Position numbers and translations under genes: made by a program
Assembly: GCF_900188095.1 (NCBI RefSeq)
Contig: NZ_FZOT01000003.1
Coordinates: 124,001 to 188,000 of the forward strand
Length of the DNA: 64,000 bases
Direction of reading: 5' to 3'
DNA from: Noviherbaspirillum humi
GTDB lineage: Bacteria; Pseudomonadota; Gammaproteobacteria; Burkholderiales; Burkholderiaceae_D
Shown here: piece after piece, positions 16,335 to 24,811 of the stretch
How positions within the stretch are numbered: the first letter of the stretch is position 1
How the letters are laid out: each line of letters opens with the position of its first letter
Notes under the pieces: generated by a model
The model's database searches: none
What the model saw: only the letters and a program-made list of their open reading frames with translations
Told to the model about the DNA's origin: nothing

Positions 16335-17336
16335 CTACCGGGTGCTCGCCGGCCGCATCGCCGCCTCGTAGTAGCGTCCATCGTAGTAACGGGAGGGCTC
16401 GCCCAGCTGCTTGCGCGGCTCGCCCCATTTTTCCCTCAGCTTCAGCACCTGCTGGAAGCCCTGTGGGTCGAAGGCGGCGCGGCGCTGCATGCCGGTGGCC
16501 GGATCGAGCAGGATGCGGTAGGAGGTTTCCGCCATCTGCGGCGTCGCGTTCTGCATATTCTTCGCGAAGATTTGCAGCGCCTCGGCCTTGTTGGCCGGAT
16601 CGTAGAGCCATTCGACTGCGCTGGCGTAAGCATGGATGAAGCCCTGCAAACTCTCCCGGTTCTGCTCGGCCCAGGACTGGCGCACGCCGGCCACCAATCC
16701 CTGGTAGGCGCCGAGGCTTTCCGAGGCGGTGGCCAGCACGTTGTAGCCCTTGGCCTGGGCCTGCACCTCGAACGGCGAAATCAGCATGGTGGCTGCCTGC
16801 CTGCCCTCCATCAGCGCCTGAAAGCGCTGCAGCACGCCGCCGGCGCGCTCGACGCTGTAGTCGGGCTCCTTCAGCCCGGCGCGCTCCAGCAGCTCGAACA
16901 GCACCAGCGCATAGCCGGTGTTGCGGGCATCGACCGACACCGTCTTGCCCTTCAGATCCTCGATGCGCTTGATCTCCGGCGCGCCCACCAGCTTGAGGAA
17001 GCCGCGGTCGGCGCCCATCACCGCCACCAGGTCCGGCCCGGTCTTCGGCGCTTCGCCTTGCCCTTCGCGATAGGCCACGAGGTTGTCGACCGCCGTCATC
17101 GCGATGTCGAACTTGCCGTCGATCAGGCCGGTGAGCTGGAACACGGAACTCGGCGTCGGCGTGACATTCACCTTCACCTTGTCGGCGGCGAACAAGCCCT
17201 TGTCCTGCGCCACCCAGATCGGCCAGTTGAAGCCGCCCGGGAAGACGATGACTTCCAGCGGCTTGTCGTCGGCGGCATGAGCGCAGCCGATCGCAAGGGC
17301 GGTGAGGAACAGCGTCAGAACCCGCGTCAGGCGCAT
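16335..17336 (-). CDS. ABC transporter substrate-binding protein (NMT1/SsuA-ThiY type)
   Basis: Periplasmic binding protein, 333 residues, with a signal peptide ending in AHA. The mature part starts with PLEVIVFPGGFNWPIWVAQDKGLF, the pattern of the nitrate/sulfonate/taurine/pyrimidine binding family (WPIWVA...KGLF), followed by DGKFDIAMTAVDNLVAYREG, FLKLVGAPEIKRIEDLKGKT and a C-terminal helical domain. The ligand is unknown. No permease or ATPase gene is adjacent, so it would need to work with proteins encoded elsewhere. It lies within the minus-strand catabolic cluster, which suggests capture of an aromatic or heterocyclic substrate. Confidence 0.88.
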   Translation of the reverse strand: MRLTRVLTLFLTALAIGCAHAADDKPLEVIVFPGGFNWPIWVAQDKGLFAADKVKVNVTPTPSSVFQLTGLIDGKFDIAMTAVDNLVAYREGQGEAPKTGPDLVAVMGADRGFLKLVGAPEIKRIEDLKGKTVSVDARNTGYALVLFELLERAGLKEPDYSVERAGGVLQRFQALMEGRQAATMLISPFEVQAQAKGYNVLATASESLGAYQGLVAGVRQSWAEQNRESLQGFIHAYASAVEWLYDPANKAEALQIFAKNMQNATPQMAETSYRILLDPATGMQRRAAFDPQGFQQVLKLREKWGEPRKQLGEPSRYYDGRYYEAAMRPASTR

Positions 17337-17402
17337 GATGGTCGTCTCCGTGATGTCGTGGTTATCGGCGGCATGGCTGCCGCCGGCCTTCATTGCCCGA
17401 TA

Positions 17403-18569
17403 TTACTTCGCATCGCACTTGTCGGCATAAGCATCGGCGTGGCCCTTGAGCACGCCCTCCTCCAGCAGCTTGAACTCCGGCCGCGGGCCGGCGCCCTTCA
17501 CCACCTGGAAGATGTGATAGTCCTGCACCGGATAGTTGTTGTGGCCGAACTTGAAGTTGCCGCGCACCGACTTGAATTGCGCATTCTTGATCGCCCGGTT
17601 CAGCGCCTTGCGGTCGGCGACATTGCCCTTGATCGATTCGATGGCGCTGTTGAGCATCATCGCGGCGTCGTAGCTGAAGGCGGCATAGGCCGACGGCGTG
17701 CGGTTGTACTTGCGTTCGTAGGCGGACACGAAGCGCCGCGATTCCGGATTCGGCATGCCGGGGGTCCAGGTATCGCCGACCACCGCCCCGATGGCGGCGG
17801 CGCCCATGGCATCGGCCGATCCGCCTTCGATCATGTTGGAGGAGTAGAAGGGAATGCGCGAGGTGAGCCCCGCCTGCTGGTACTGACGCACGAAAGTGAC
17901 GGCGAGCGCGCCCGGATAGAAGGTGTAGATCGCATCCGGCTTGGAAGCGGAGATCTGCGTGATCTCGGCGGAGAAGTCGAGCTGGTTCAGCGGCGTGTAG
18001 ATCTCGTCCACGACCTCGCCCTTGTAGAAGCGCTTGAAGCCGCTGATCTTGTCCTTGCCGCCGACGAAGTTGGGCGTGAGCGTGCTGACGCGCTTGACGC
18101 CCTTGTCGGTGAGGTACTTGCCGACCGCTTCCGCCGGCACGTCGCTCTGCCACGACATCACGAACAGGTTGGGCTTGCACTGCGCGCCCGCCGTCGGGGA
18201 CGGGCCGGCCACGGTGCCGATGAAGGGCACCTCGGTGGAGGCGATCTTGTTCTGCAGCGCCATCAGCACGTTGGCGAAGGTCAGCCCGGCGACGACGTCG
18301 ACCTTGTCCTTGTCGAGGAACTTGGTCACCGCTGCCATGGCGGCCTCCGGCTTCTGCTGCTCGTCTTCCTTCAGCACCGTCGCCGGCACGCCGCCCAGCT
18401 TGCCGCCGAGATGTTCCAGCGCCAGCATGAAGCCGTCGAGCTGGTCGCGGCCGACTTCGCCCGAGGGCCCGGACAGGGTGGCAAGGAAGCCCACCTTGAC
18501 GTCGGCCATCGCGGCGGGCGCGGCTGCGGCAATCAGCGCCGCCGCGGCGATTTTCATGGTTCGTTTCAT
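17403..18569 (-). CDS. ABC transporter substrate-binding protein (branched-chain amino acid / aromatic acid type, LivK family)
   Basis: 388-residue periplasmic binding protein of the type I fold. Signal peptide MKRTMKIAAAALIAAAAPAAMA is followed by DVKVGFLATLSGPSGEVGRDQ, the hallmark start of the Liv/aromatic-acid family; later segments IPFYSSNMIEGGSADAMGAA and NRTPSAYAAFSYDAAMML also fit. Many relatives in Burkholderiales bind aromatic acids rather than amino acids. It lies between the FAH hydrolase and a second, unrelated binding protein, and again no permease or ATPase gene is next to it. A degraded LivG-like fragment exists about 9.5 kb away. Confidence 0.9.
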   Translation of the reverse strand: MKRTMKIAAAALIAAAAPAAMADVKVGFLATLSGPSGEVGRDQLDGFMLALEHLGGKLGGVPATVLKEDEQQKPEAAMAAVTKFLDKDKVDVVAGLTFANVLMALQNKIASTEVPFIGTVAGPSPTAGAQCKPNLFVMSWQSDVPAEAVGKYLTDKGVKRVSTLTPNFVGGKDKISGFKRFYKGEVVDEIYTPLNQLDFSAEITQISASKPDAIYTFYPGALAVTFVRQYQQAGLTSRIPFYSSNMIEGGSADAMGAAAIGAVVGDTWTPGMPNPESRRFVSAYERKYNRTPSAYAAFSYDAAMMLNSAIESIKGNVADRKALNRAIKNAQFKSVRGNFKFGHNNYPVQDYHIFQVVKGAGPRPEFKLLEEGVLKGHADAYADKCDAK

Positions 18570-18618
18570 GTCGTCTCCTTTTCCTTTTATCCTCTCGTCC
18601 GACTGCCGTCCCGCGCTG

Positions 18619-19572
18619 CTATACCACGGTGGTCTCCAGCTCGCCCAGGCCTTCGATCCAGACCCGCATCACGTCCCCGCGCTTGAGGAAATTGCCGCTC
18701 TCGGCGCCGACGCCGGCCGGCGTGCCGGTCAGGATGATGTCGCCGGGATGGAGGTCGATGCGTTCGCTCAGGTAGGCGATCTGGTCCGCCACGCCGTACA
18801 GGTGGTTGCGGGTGTTCGAATCCTGCTTCAGCTCGCCGTTGAGCCAGAGCTTGATGCCGAGGTTCTCGGGGGAATCGACGAACTCCGCCGGCGTCAGGAA
18901 AGGACCGATGGGGCAGGAGCCGTTGAAGCACTTGTGGCCGATCCAGTCGAAGCGGAAGGGCGAGGCAGGGTCCACCTGGTCGCGGCGGAACACGTCGCGC
19001 GCCGACAGGTCGTTCGAGCAGGTATAGCCGGCGACATGATCGAGCGCTTCATCGACCGACACCTTGGAGGCGCGACGGCCGATCACCACCGCCAACTCGG
19101 CTTCCCAGTCCAGCATGTTGGTGCGCGCCGGGAAAGGCACATGCTCCCGATGGCCGGCGAGCGTGCCGCGGCCGGCCTTGATGAAGTGCCAGGGCGGGAT
19201 GCCAGCTGCCTTCGGATCGAGCACCAGCTTCATGTTCATCGCCCGCCCCATGGCTTCGACGTGGTCGCGGTAATTGGCGCCGGCGGCATAGATCACGCCG
19301 GGCTCGGCGAACGGCGGCAGCAGGCGGAGGCCTTCGGCGGCCAGCTCATGCTCGCCGCGGCGCGCCGGCGCATCGGCCAGGCGCTCCGCCAGCGGCGCCA
19401 GCGCTGCGCGGGCGCGTTCCCAGTCCTTGAGCAAGGCATCGATGCTGGCATGGCGCAGCGTGGCGGCGCCTTCGCCGGCCACGCCGGTCAGATCGTAGAG
19501 CCGGCCCTGGACGGCGATGCCGGTGGCAGCCTGACCTTGTCGGGCTGCATAGGTGAACAGCTGGTATTTCAT
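18619..19572 (-). CDS. Fumarylacetoacetate hydrolase family protein
   Basis: 317 residues. The FAH-superfamily core is complete: GVIYAAGANYRDHVE, the metal-binding DWEAELAVVIGR, CSNDLSARD, HKCFNGSCPIGP and GTPAGVG. Members hydrolyse or decarboxylate the acyl products of aromatic ring cleavage, or act as hydratases or oxaloacetate decarboxylases. As the first gene of the minus-strand cluster and divergent from a LysR regulator, a role in a ring-cleavage pathway is the simplest reading. The exact reaction is not known. Confidence 0.9.
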   Translation of the reverse strand: MKYQLFTYAARQGQAATGIAVQGRLYDLTGVAGEGAATLRHASIDALLKDWERARAALAPLAERLADAPARRGEHELAAEGLRLLPPFAEPGVIYAAGANYRDHVEAMGRAMNMKLVLDPKAAGIPPWHFIKAGRGTLAGHREHVPFPARTNMLDWEAELAVVIGRRASKVSVDEALDHVAGYTCSNDLSARDVFRRDQVDPASPFRFDWIGHKCFNGSCPIGPFLTPAEFVDSPENLGIKLWLNGELKQDSNTRNHLYGVADQIAYLSERIDLHPGDIILTGTPAGVGAESGNFLKRGDVMRVWIEGLGELETTVV

Positions 19573-19919
19573 TCGTCTCCTCCGTGCAAGCGGTAACCCG
19601 GCCGGATCTTGTTCTTTTGTCCGCGCGTCGGCGGCATTGCCGATTCATCTTGATCCGGCGTCTCCAAAAACTTCTGAACTAGGTCAAACGACCCGCACTT
19701 CCGGTACGGCCGCGCCGACTTTTCGTCGATGCCGCCGGCCTGCCTGTCTTCTCGGAACCAAACACCCGCAAGTGCCGCAGTTTTACCTGCTGAATCCGAT
19801 TCTATGTCGCCCATGGCATGACAATCCATAGCTATTCATTGATTCAATGTATACATGCCATTTATACTACGTCCTCGCTGCCCGAAAGCGGGCGGCCGCT
19901 GGCGAAGGGAACGACCGGA
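19573..19919. promoter_or_regulatory. Divergent control region with LysR-type palindromes
   Basis: 347 bases between the catabolic cluster and its divergent LysR gene. It contains two adjacent dyads about 65-80 bases upstream of the LysR start: ATTGATTCAAT (19838-19848) and ATGTATACAT (19847-19856). LysR proteins commonly bind such AT-rich dyads (T-N11-A type) in divergent control regions, so this is the likely operator. No gene is supported in the gap. Confidence 0.45.
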
Positions 19920-20840
19920 ATGAAGGATCTGAACCTGCTCTATGTCTTCGAAGCCCTGTGGCGCGAACGCTCGGTGACGCGCGCCGCCGAGCATCTGGCG
20001 CTGACCCAGGCGGCCGTGAGCAGCGCGCTGAAGCGCCTGCGCCAGGAGTATGGCGACAAGCTGTTCACCCAGATCGGCCGGCGCATGGAGCCGACACCCT
20101 ATGCCGCTTCCATCGCCCATCAGATGCTGGGCGCGCTGGCGATGATACGCAAGGCGGACAACAGCGGCTCCCGCTTCGACCCGGAGACGTCGCAGCGGCT
20201 CTACACCATTCGCACCCGGGACATCGGCGAGGTGGTGTGCTTTCCCCGGCTGGTGAGCCTGCTGGCGACGGCGGCGCCGAACATCCGCCTGCGCACCGTG
20301 TTCAAGCCGATCGAGGAAACCCTGAACGAACTCGCGAGCGGTCAGATCGATTTCGCGCTCGGATTCCTGCCTTCGCTGGAGACCGCCATCCACCGGCGCA
20401 TCCTGCTGAAGCAGCACTATGTCTGCGTGATGCGGGCAGGCCATCCGATCGCCAACGAGCCCTTGACGCTGGACCTGTTCCGCAGGCAATCCCATCTATT
20501 GGTGGAGTATTCGGGCAGCGGCCACCAGATCCTGGAACGGGCGCTGATCGGCGCCGGGGCCAAGTCGCAAATCAAGCTGCGGCTGCCGCAGTACCTGTCC
20601 AGCCCGCATTTCCTGATGACCTCCGACATGGTGTGGTGCGCGCCCGAAGCGCTGGCCAACACCCTGGCCGGCTACTATCCGCTGGCCATCAAGCCGATGC
20701 CGATCCGGCTGCCGGAGTTCGAGATCGCGCTTTACTGGCACGACCGCTTCCACAGCGATCGGGCCAACCAGTGGCTGCGCGATTTCATCGTGGAAAACCT
20801 GTCCGTCGAACCGATGCCGCCGCTGCCGGTGTCCGCCTGA
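19920..20840 (+). CDS. LysR-family transcriptional regulator
   Basis: 306 residues. The N-terminal winged helix-turn-helix is clear (LLYVFEALWRERSVTRAAEH, LTQAAVSSALKRLRQEYGD), followed by a substrate-binding domain of periplasmic-protein fold. Relatives of this type (NodD/LinR-like, with KLFTQIGRRMEPTPYA) often control aromatic degradation genes. It is transcribed away from the FAH-hydrolase cluster, the classic arrangement for a LysR activator of the neighbouring operon. The ATG at 19920 was chosen because it begins the HTH; the upstream extension from 19818 is not conserved in character. Confidence 0.92.
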   Translation: MKDLNLLYVFEALWRERSVTRAAEHLALTQAAVSSALKRLRQEYGDKLFTQIGRRMEPTPYAASIAHQMLGALAMIRKADNSGSRFDPETSQRLYTIRTRDIGEVVCFPRLVSLLATAAPNIRLRTVFKPIEETLNELASGQIDFALGFLPSLETAIHRRILLKQHYVCVMRAGHPIANEPLTLDLFRRQSHLLVEYSGSGHQILERALIGAGAKSQIKLRLPQYLSSPHFLMTSDMVWCAPEALANTLAGYYPLAIKPMPIRLPEFEIALYWHDRFHSDRANQWLRDFIVENLSVEPMPPLPVSA

Positions 20841-20927
20841 ACGCGCCGGGCACCAAGCCGAATCAGCGGGAGCCCTCGCCCAAGGTGGCTGATCATGAAT
20901 CGAAGCGCGACGTCTTTGCCCGAAACG

Positions 20928-20963
20928 AAAAAAGCAGGACGGCTCTCAGCGAGCGCGTCCTGC
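20928..20963 (-). terminator. Intrinsic terminator for the minus-strand gene at 21071
   Basis: On the minus strand a stem GCAGGAC/GTCCTGC (20934-20940 with 20957-20963), with extra pairing inside, is followed by six T residues (A-run 20928-20933 on the plus strand). This is a standard rho-independent terminator about 110 bases beyond the stop of the 91-residue gene. Confidence 0.75.
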
Positions 20964-21070
20964 CAAATCTCGGGAGACCGAGGAGACACTGGTAAGACAG
21001 GCGACACGGCCTGACTCGGGACACCGTCGGGGACGTGACGAGTCCCTGAAAATTCCTGAAGCTTCCACAG

Positions 21071-21346
21071 CTACTCTTCCTGCAATTTCACGATAGCGAG
21101 AACGCTGTAGTCATCAACCGGATCGAGCGGCACGACAAAGAATCCATGTGCCCGGAGCTTCGCGAGGGCTTCCTCATTGGCAAGCAGGTTACCCGTTTCG
21201 ATGATGCGGTAAATCTGTCCGAACTCGTTCTCAATGCCAACTTTGACCGTTTCAGAAAGCGGCGCTGCAGGCAAATGAGCCAGGTGCTGCATCAACTCAC
21301 GGTCGAAACCTGAAACGAACTTGCCGTCAAGGAGTGCTGTTTTCAT
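21071..21346 (-). CDS. Hypothetical 91-residue protein
   Basis: No family recognised. The protein is soluble, without signal peptide (MKTALLDGKFVSGFDRELMQ...), with a C-terminal segment VPLDPVDDYSVLAIVKLQEE. It has its own terminator downstream and lower GC than its neighbours, which could indicate transfer. Being followed by a clean terminator argues that it is a true gene. Confidence 0.65.
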   Translation of the reverse strand: MKTALLDGKFVSGFDRELMQHLAHLPAAPLSETVKVGIENEFGQIYRIIETGNLLANEEALAKLRAHGFFVVPLDPVDDYSVLAIVKLQEE

Positions 21347-21490
21347 CGCCTGTTCAATTGTGCGTCAATTGTAAGACGTTGACAAAGCTTGATGCAGATC
21401 AGTTCAATGGTTCGTTATCTGTCGGGCGGCATACAGACAAATGGGTGCAATGCCATCTCGCGTCCTTCCGCTACATCGAAAAGGCCGGCG

Positions 21491-21727
21491 TTACTTCTGG
21501 GACGCGGTGCGGGTGCTTTCCTTACCCTGAGCCAGCTGAGACTGCTGCTCTTTCACTGCCGGCGCCACCTTCACATAGAACTCGCTCATGCCGGGGCGGT
21601 AACCGTCGTTGTAGGCTTGCTGAAGCTCGGCTTTGACCTTTTCACGGGTATCGGTGGCATCAGCCGCCATGGCGGCAGCGCCAGCCGACAATAGTGTGAA
21701 GGCTGCGAAGATGTATGTGGCTTTCAT
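21491..21727 (-). CDS. Small secreted protein, DUF4148-like
   Basis: 78 residues. A signal peptide (MKATYIFAAFTLLSAGAAAMA) is followed by REKVKAELQQAYNDGYRPGM, which resembles the conserved core of DUF4148 proteins common in Burkholderiales. Role unknown. The start at 21727 has the strong ribosome-binding site AAAGGAG just upstream. The longer open frame upstream (to 22087) is not supported. Confidence 0.75.
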   Translation of the reverse strand: MKATYIFAAFTLLSAGAAAMAADATDTREKVKAELQQAYNDGYRPGMSEFYVKVAPAVKEQQSQLAQGKESTRTASQK

Positions 21728-21867
21728 GATCCGACTCCTTTGGGGTTGAGATGAAGTCAGCATATTCGTTTCCCGAGAAGGGATAAAGGTCGATTCTTGC
21801 AATAGATTGTTCTCTACGGTGAACAATGAGTGACAAGCCAAACCGTTTTCACGTCGGCCGTCGCAGC

Positions 21868-21999
21868 GTATTTGCCCAGCGCCACCCTCATCTCGCCATA
21901 GCCCTGCAAAAGAGCGATCGCGTAATCGATGTGGTCGAAGAAGGAATCGACGTCGCCATCCGCCTCGGCCGGCTGCGGGATTCGTCGCTTCGTGCGGCG
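21868..21999 (+). pseudogene. Fragment of a LysR-type regulator (effector domain)
   Basis: A short stretch reads VFAQRHPHLAIALQKSDRVI and DVVEEGIDVAIRLGRLRDSS, a near-perfect match to the pattern of the LysR substrate-binding domain (F-L-x-R-x-P, L-S-D-R-x-V-D-L-V-E-E-G-I-D-V-A-I-R). The DNA-binding part and most of the effector domain are missing. It lies 200 bases upstream of the Rieske oxygenase gene, so it may be the relic of the former regulator of that module. Confidence 0.75.
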
Positions 22000-22130
22000 A
22001 AACGGACGAGTTTGAACAGCATGTCGTCGCGTCGCCAAGCTGCCGTCGGCAGAGCAAGCGCCCGAAGACGCCGGAGGTGATGAACATTTACGCTGCTGCC
22101 CGCTGCGCGTAACCTGACAAAAACTTCTTC

Positions 22131-22200
22131 TGGACGCCGCCGGAAAACCTTCCTATAATTTTCCAAAAATGCTTAGACCTCTAAGTATAATCATCGGAGA
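22131..22200 (+). promoter_or_regulatory. Promoter and palindromic operator of the oxygenase operon
   Basis: A sigma70-type promoter is visible: TGGACG (22131-22136), a 17-base spacer, TATAAT (22154-22159). About a dozen bases further on is a perfect 14-base palindrome CTTAGACCTCTAAG (22172-22185), well placed for a repressor just after the transcription start. A second TATAAT abuts it (22186-22191). GGAGA at 22196-22200 is the ribosome-binding site of the gene at 22206. Which regulator binds is not shown; the MarR protein downstream is a candidate. Confidence 0.6.
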
Positions 22201-22205
22201 CTCCC

Positions 22206-23522
22206 ATGCTTACCAAGGAAGAGAACGAATTGCTTTGCCGCGTCGAGGGCGACGCGCCCATGGGCCGGATCTTCCGGCGACATTGGCAGCCGGTATGCCT
22301 GATCGAAGAAGTTGCGGAGCCGGACGGGGCGCCCGTCCGCGCGCGCATGATGGGCACCGACCTGGTCGTGTTCCGCGACAGCGATGGCCGCGTCGGCGTG
22401 CTCGATGAAAACTGCCCGCACCGCCGTGCCTCGCTGGTGCTCGGACGCAACGAGGAAGGCGGCCTGCGCTGCCTGTATCACGGCTGGAAGATGGATGTCG
22501 TCGGCAACGTCCTGGAAATGGCCTCCGAACCTTCCGCCAGCGCGATGATGGAAAAAGTGAAGCACCGCGCTTATCCGGTGCAGGAATGGGGCGGCATGGT
22601 GTGGACCTATCTCGGTCCGCAGGATGAAGTGCCGCCCTTCCAGCCGCCGGCGTGGGCGCCGAATGAAGACGTGCGGGTCTCCATCGCCAAGGCGGTCATA
22701 CCCTGCAATTGGGCACAGATCCTGGAAGGCGCGATCGACTCCGCCCACAGTTCCAGCCTGCACTCCTCGGACATGGTGCCGGCGCGGGTGCAAAGCGCCG
22801 GCGCCACCGACAAGCTGTGGCTGCGCCCCTCCACCGACAAGGCGCCGCGCCTGCAGGTGCAGCGCACTTCCTATGGCTTCCGCTATGCCGCACTGCGCCG
22901 TCCAATGCAAAACGCGCAGGCCAACGAATATGTGCGCCAGACGGTGTTCGTGGCGCCGGCCACCGCGCTGATTCCTCCCAACAATCTGTACAACGTCGCC
23001 AACATCAACGTCCCGGTGGACGACACCACCACGGCGTTCTATTTCATCGCCTGGGGCCATCCGGCGCAAACGCCGGAGACGGAGTCGTGGCGCAAATTCC
23101 TCGGCCAGCAGGTGGGCGTGGATCTGGATTCGCAGTACCGGCCACTGCGCAACCGCGACAACAACTTCTGGCAAGACCGCGAAGCCATGAAGGCTGGCAA
23201 CTTCACCGGCATCAAAGGCTTTCCCAACCAGGACATCGCGATGTGGGTCACGATGGGTCCGATCGCCGACCGCAGCATGGACGTGGTCGGCGGCAGCGAC
23301 CTGGCCATCGTCGAGTTCCGCCGGCAAATGGTGGAAGCGGCGCGCGACGTCGCGGCCGGCAAGCCGGCCATCGGCACCGGCGACGCTGCCATCCCGCGCG
23401 ATGTCTGTTCGTATCAGGCCATCGTGCCCAAGACCACCGACTGGCGCGAGTTCAAGACCAGCTTCGTCTGGGGCGAAAGCGGCGGCCCCGAGATGGAGTC
23501 GCAATACCAGATCAAGCAATAA
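22206..23522 (+). CDS. Rieske aromatic ring-hydroxylating dioxygenase, phthalate 4,5-dioxygenase-like
   Basis: 438-residue oxygenase. The Rieske [2Fe-2S] ligands are C70, H72, C89 and H92 (CPHRRASL...CLYHGW). The mononuclear iron site shows D178, H181 and H186 (AIDSAHSSSLHSSD). The N-terminus MLTKEENELLCRVEGDAPMG and overall length match phthalate dioxygenase oxygenases (OphA2/Pht3), a single-component alpha-only class. It would add O2 to an aromatic acid to give a cis-dihydrodiol using electrons from the reductase encoded downstream. First gene of the module, with its own promoter. Phthalate is the best guess for substrate, made stronger by the dihydrodiol dehydrogenase and decarboxylase relic, but not proven. 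Confidence 0.9.
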   Translation: MLTKEENELLCRVEGDAPMGRIFRRHWQPVCLIEEVAEPDGAPVRARMMGTDLVVFRDSDGRVGVLDENCPHRRASLVLGRNEEGGLRCLYHGWKMDVVGNVLEMASEPSASAMMEKVKHRAYPVQEWGGMVWTYLGPQDEVPPFQPPAWAPNEDVRVSIAKAVIPCNWAQILEGAIDSAHSSSLHSSDMVPARVQSAGATDKLWLRPSTDKAPRLQVQRTSYGFRYAALRRPMQNAQANEYVRQTVFVAPATALIPPNNLYNVANINVPVDDTTTAFYFIAWGHPAQTPETESWRKFLGQQVGVDLDSQYRPLRNRDNNFWQDREAMKAGNFTGIKGFPNQDIAMWVTMGPIADRSMDVVGGSDLAIVEFRRQMVEAARDVAAGKPAIGTGDAAIPRDVCSYQAIVPKTTDWREFKTSFVWGESGGPEMESQYQIKQ

Positions 23523-23579
23523 CTTGGTGCGGCCTTCCGGGCGAGCCGGCGGACCGGAGAGAACAAGAGGGGACGAGCA

Positions 23580-23834
23580 ATGGCCAAGCTTCAGCTTCCG
23601 GTCGCCATCGGCGACTGCGACCGTACACGCGCGCTGCGCGACGGCAGCGTGCAGATCGATGGTGTCGACCCGGGCTGCATGACCGCCTCGCCGGGAAATA
23701 TCTTCTTTCGCGCCTTCCGCCATCAAGCGGTCGGGAGACCTGGATCGCCTCCCCGATGCGAGCGCCTCTCCGACATCCGTACCACCATTAGGCCACGGAA
23801 CGATTTCAAACCAGTCTCAAACCAGTCGAGGTAA
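23580..23834 (+). pseudogene. Truncated 4,5-dihydroxyphthalate decarboxylase (N-terminal stub)
   Basis: The first 49 codons read MAKLQLPVAIGDCDRTRALR, DGSVQIDGVD and NIFFRAFRHQ, matching the start of 4,5-dihydroxyphthalate decarboxylases (GDYDRT...DG.V.IDGVD...FFRAFRHQ). After about position 23726 the similarity stops and the frame runs through unrelated sequence to a stop at 23834. The full enzyme is about 330 residues, so about 85% is gone. Two copies of TCAAACCAGT (23806-23815, 23817-23826) sit at the end. The stub keeps the normal place between oxygenase and reductase genes. Confidence 0.8.
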
Positions 23835-23836
23835 GC

Positions 23837-24811
23837 ATGGAAGCCGAAGAAACCGATGAGATCATGATGCCTTTGCGCATTGCCAGCATTGTCGACTTGG
23901 CCGACGGCATCCGCAGTTTCGAGTTGGTCCATCCGGATGGCGCGGAACTGCCGCCGTTCACGCCTGGGTCCCATGTGAAGGTGCGGACGCCGAACGGCGC
24001 GATCCGCAAGTATTCGCTGTGCAACGACCCCGCAGAGGGGCATCGCTATGTCATCGCGGTCAAGCGCGACGCCAACGGCCGCGGCGGGTCGCTCAGCATA
24101 GTGGACGATGCGAAGCAGGGCGATACGCTGCCAACCTCGCCGCCGGAAAATGCCTTTCCGCTGAAGGAAGGCGCCCCCGGCTACGTGTTCATTGCGGGCG
24201 GCATCGGCATCACGCCGATCCTGTCCATGATTCGCTCCTTCGGCGACGCGCCGCCGGCGCCGTGGAAGCTCTACTACCTGACGCGCTCACCGCAGAGCAC
24301 TGCCTTCCTCGATGAACTGGCCCAGCCCCGGTACAAGGGCAAGGTCGTCATTCACCATGACGGCGGCGATGCGATGCAAGCCTACGATCTCTGGCCGGTG
24401 CTGGAAAAACCGGGCCGCACGCATGTGTATTGCTGCGGGCCGCAGCCGCTGATGGATGCGGTGCGGGACATGTCCGGGCACTGGAACCCGGGCAACATCC
24501 ATTTCGAAAGCTTCAACGACGGCGGCAAGCCGCGCCCCGACGACAAGCCGTTCACCGTACGCCTGGCGGGCAGCAATGAAGCGTTCGAGGTGCCGGTGGG
24601 CGAGACCATCCTGTCCGTGCTGAAGCGGGCCGGGCATCGCATTCCGTCTTCCTGCGAAAGCGGCAGCTGCGGCACGTGCAAGACGCGGCTGGTGGCCGGC
24701 GTGGCGGACCATCGCGACATGGTGCTGATGCCGGAAGAAGGCGACACGCACATCATGGTCTGCGTGTCGCGCGCCAAGAGCGACGAAATCACGGTGGAGC
24801 TGCCCCGATGA
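23837..24811 (+). CDS. Phthalate dioxygenase reductase-type oxidoreductase (FMN, NAD, C-terminal [2Fe-2S])
   Basis: 324-residue electron-transfer partner of the oxygenase. Domain order is flavin (RKYSLCN at 57-63, the FMN-type motif), nicotinamide ([35 protein letters not shown]) and C-terminal plant-type ferredoxin with C273, C278, C281 and C309. This is the class IA layout of phthalate dioxygenase and vanillate demethylase reductases. The start has the ribosome-binding site GAGGTAA. It overlaps the next gene by 4 bases (ATGA). Confidence 0.92.
   Translation: MEAEETDEIMMPLRIASIVDLADGIRSFELVHPDGAELPPFTPGSHVKVRTPNGAIRKYSLCNDPAEGHRYVIAVKRDANGRGGSLSIVDDAKQGDTLPTSPPENAFPLKEGAPGYVFIAGGIGITPILSMIRSFGDAPPAPWKLYYLTRSPQSTAFLDELAQPRYKGKVVIHHDGGDAMQAYDLWPVLEKPGRTHVYCCGPQPLMDAVRDMSGHWNPGNIHFESFNDGGKPRPDDKPFTVRLAGSNEAFEVPVGETILSVLKRAGHRIPSSCESGSCGTCKTRLVAGVADHRDMVLMPEEGDTHIMVCVSRAKSDEITVELPR

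Noticed and set aside
15207-18686. An 1159-codon plus-strand frame
   Set aside because: Lies antisense to three well-supported minus-strand genes and shows no domain.
20901-20970. Inverted repeat near 20934-20963 considered as a transposon end
   Set aside because: It is followed by a T-run on the minus strand and lies after a gene, so a terminator explains it; no transposase or target duplication is present.
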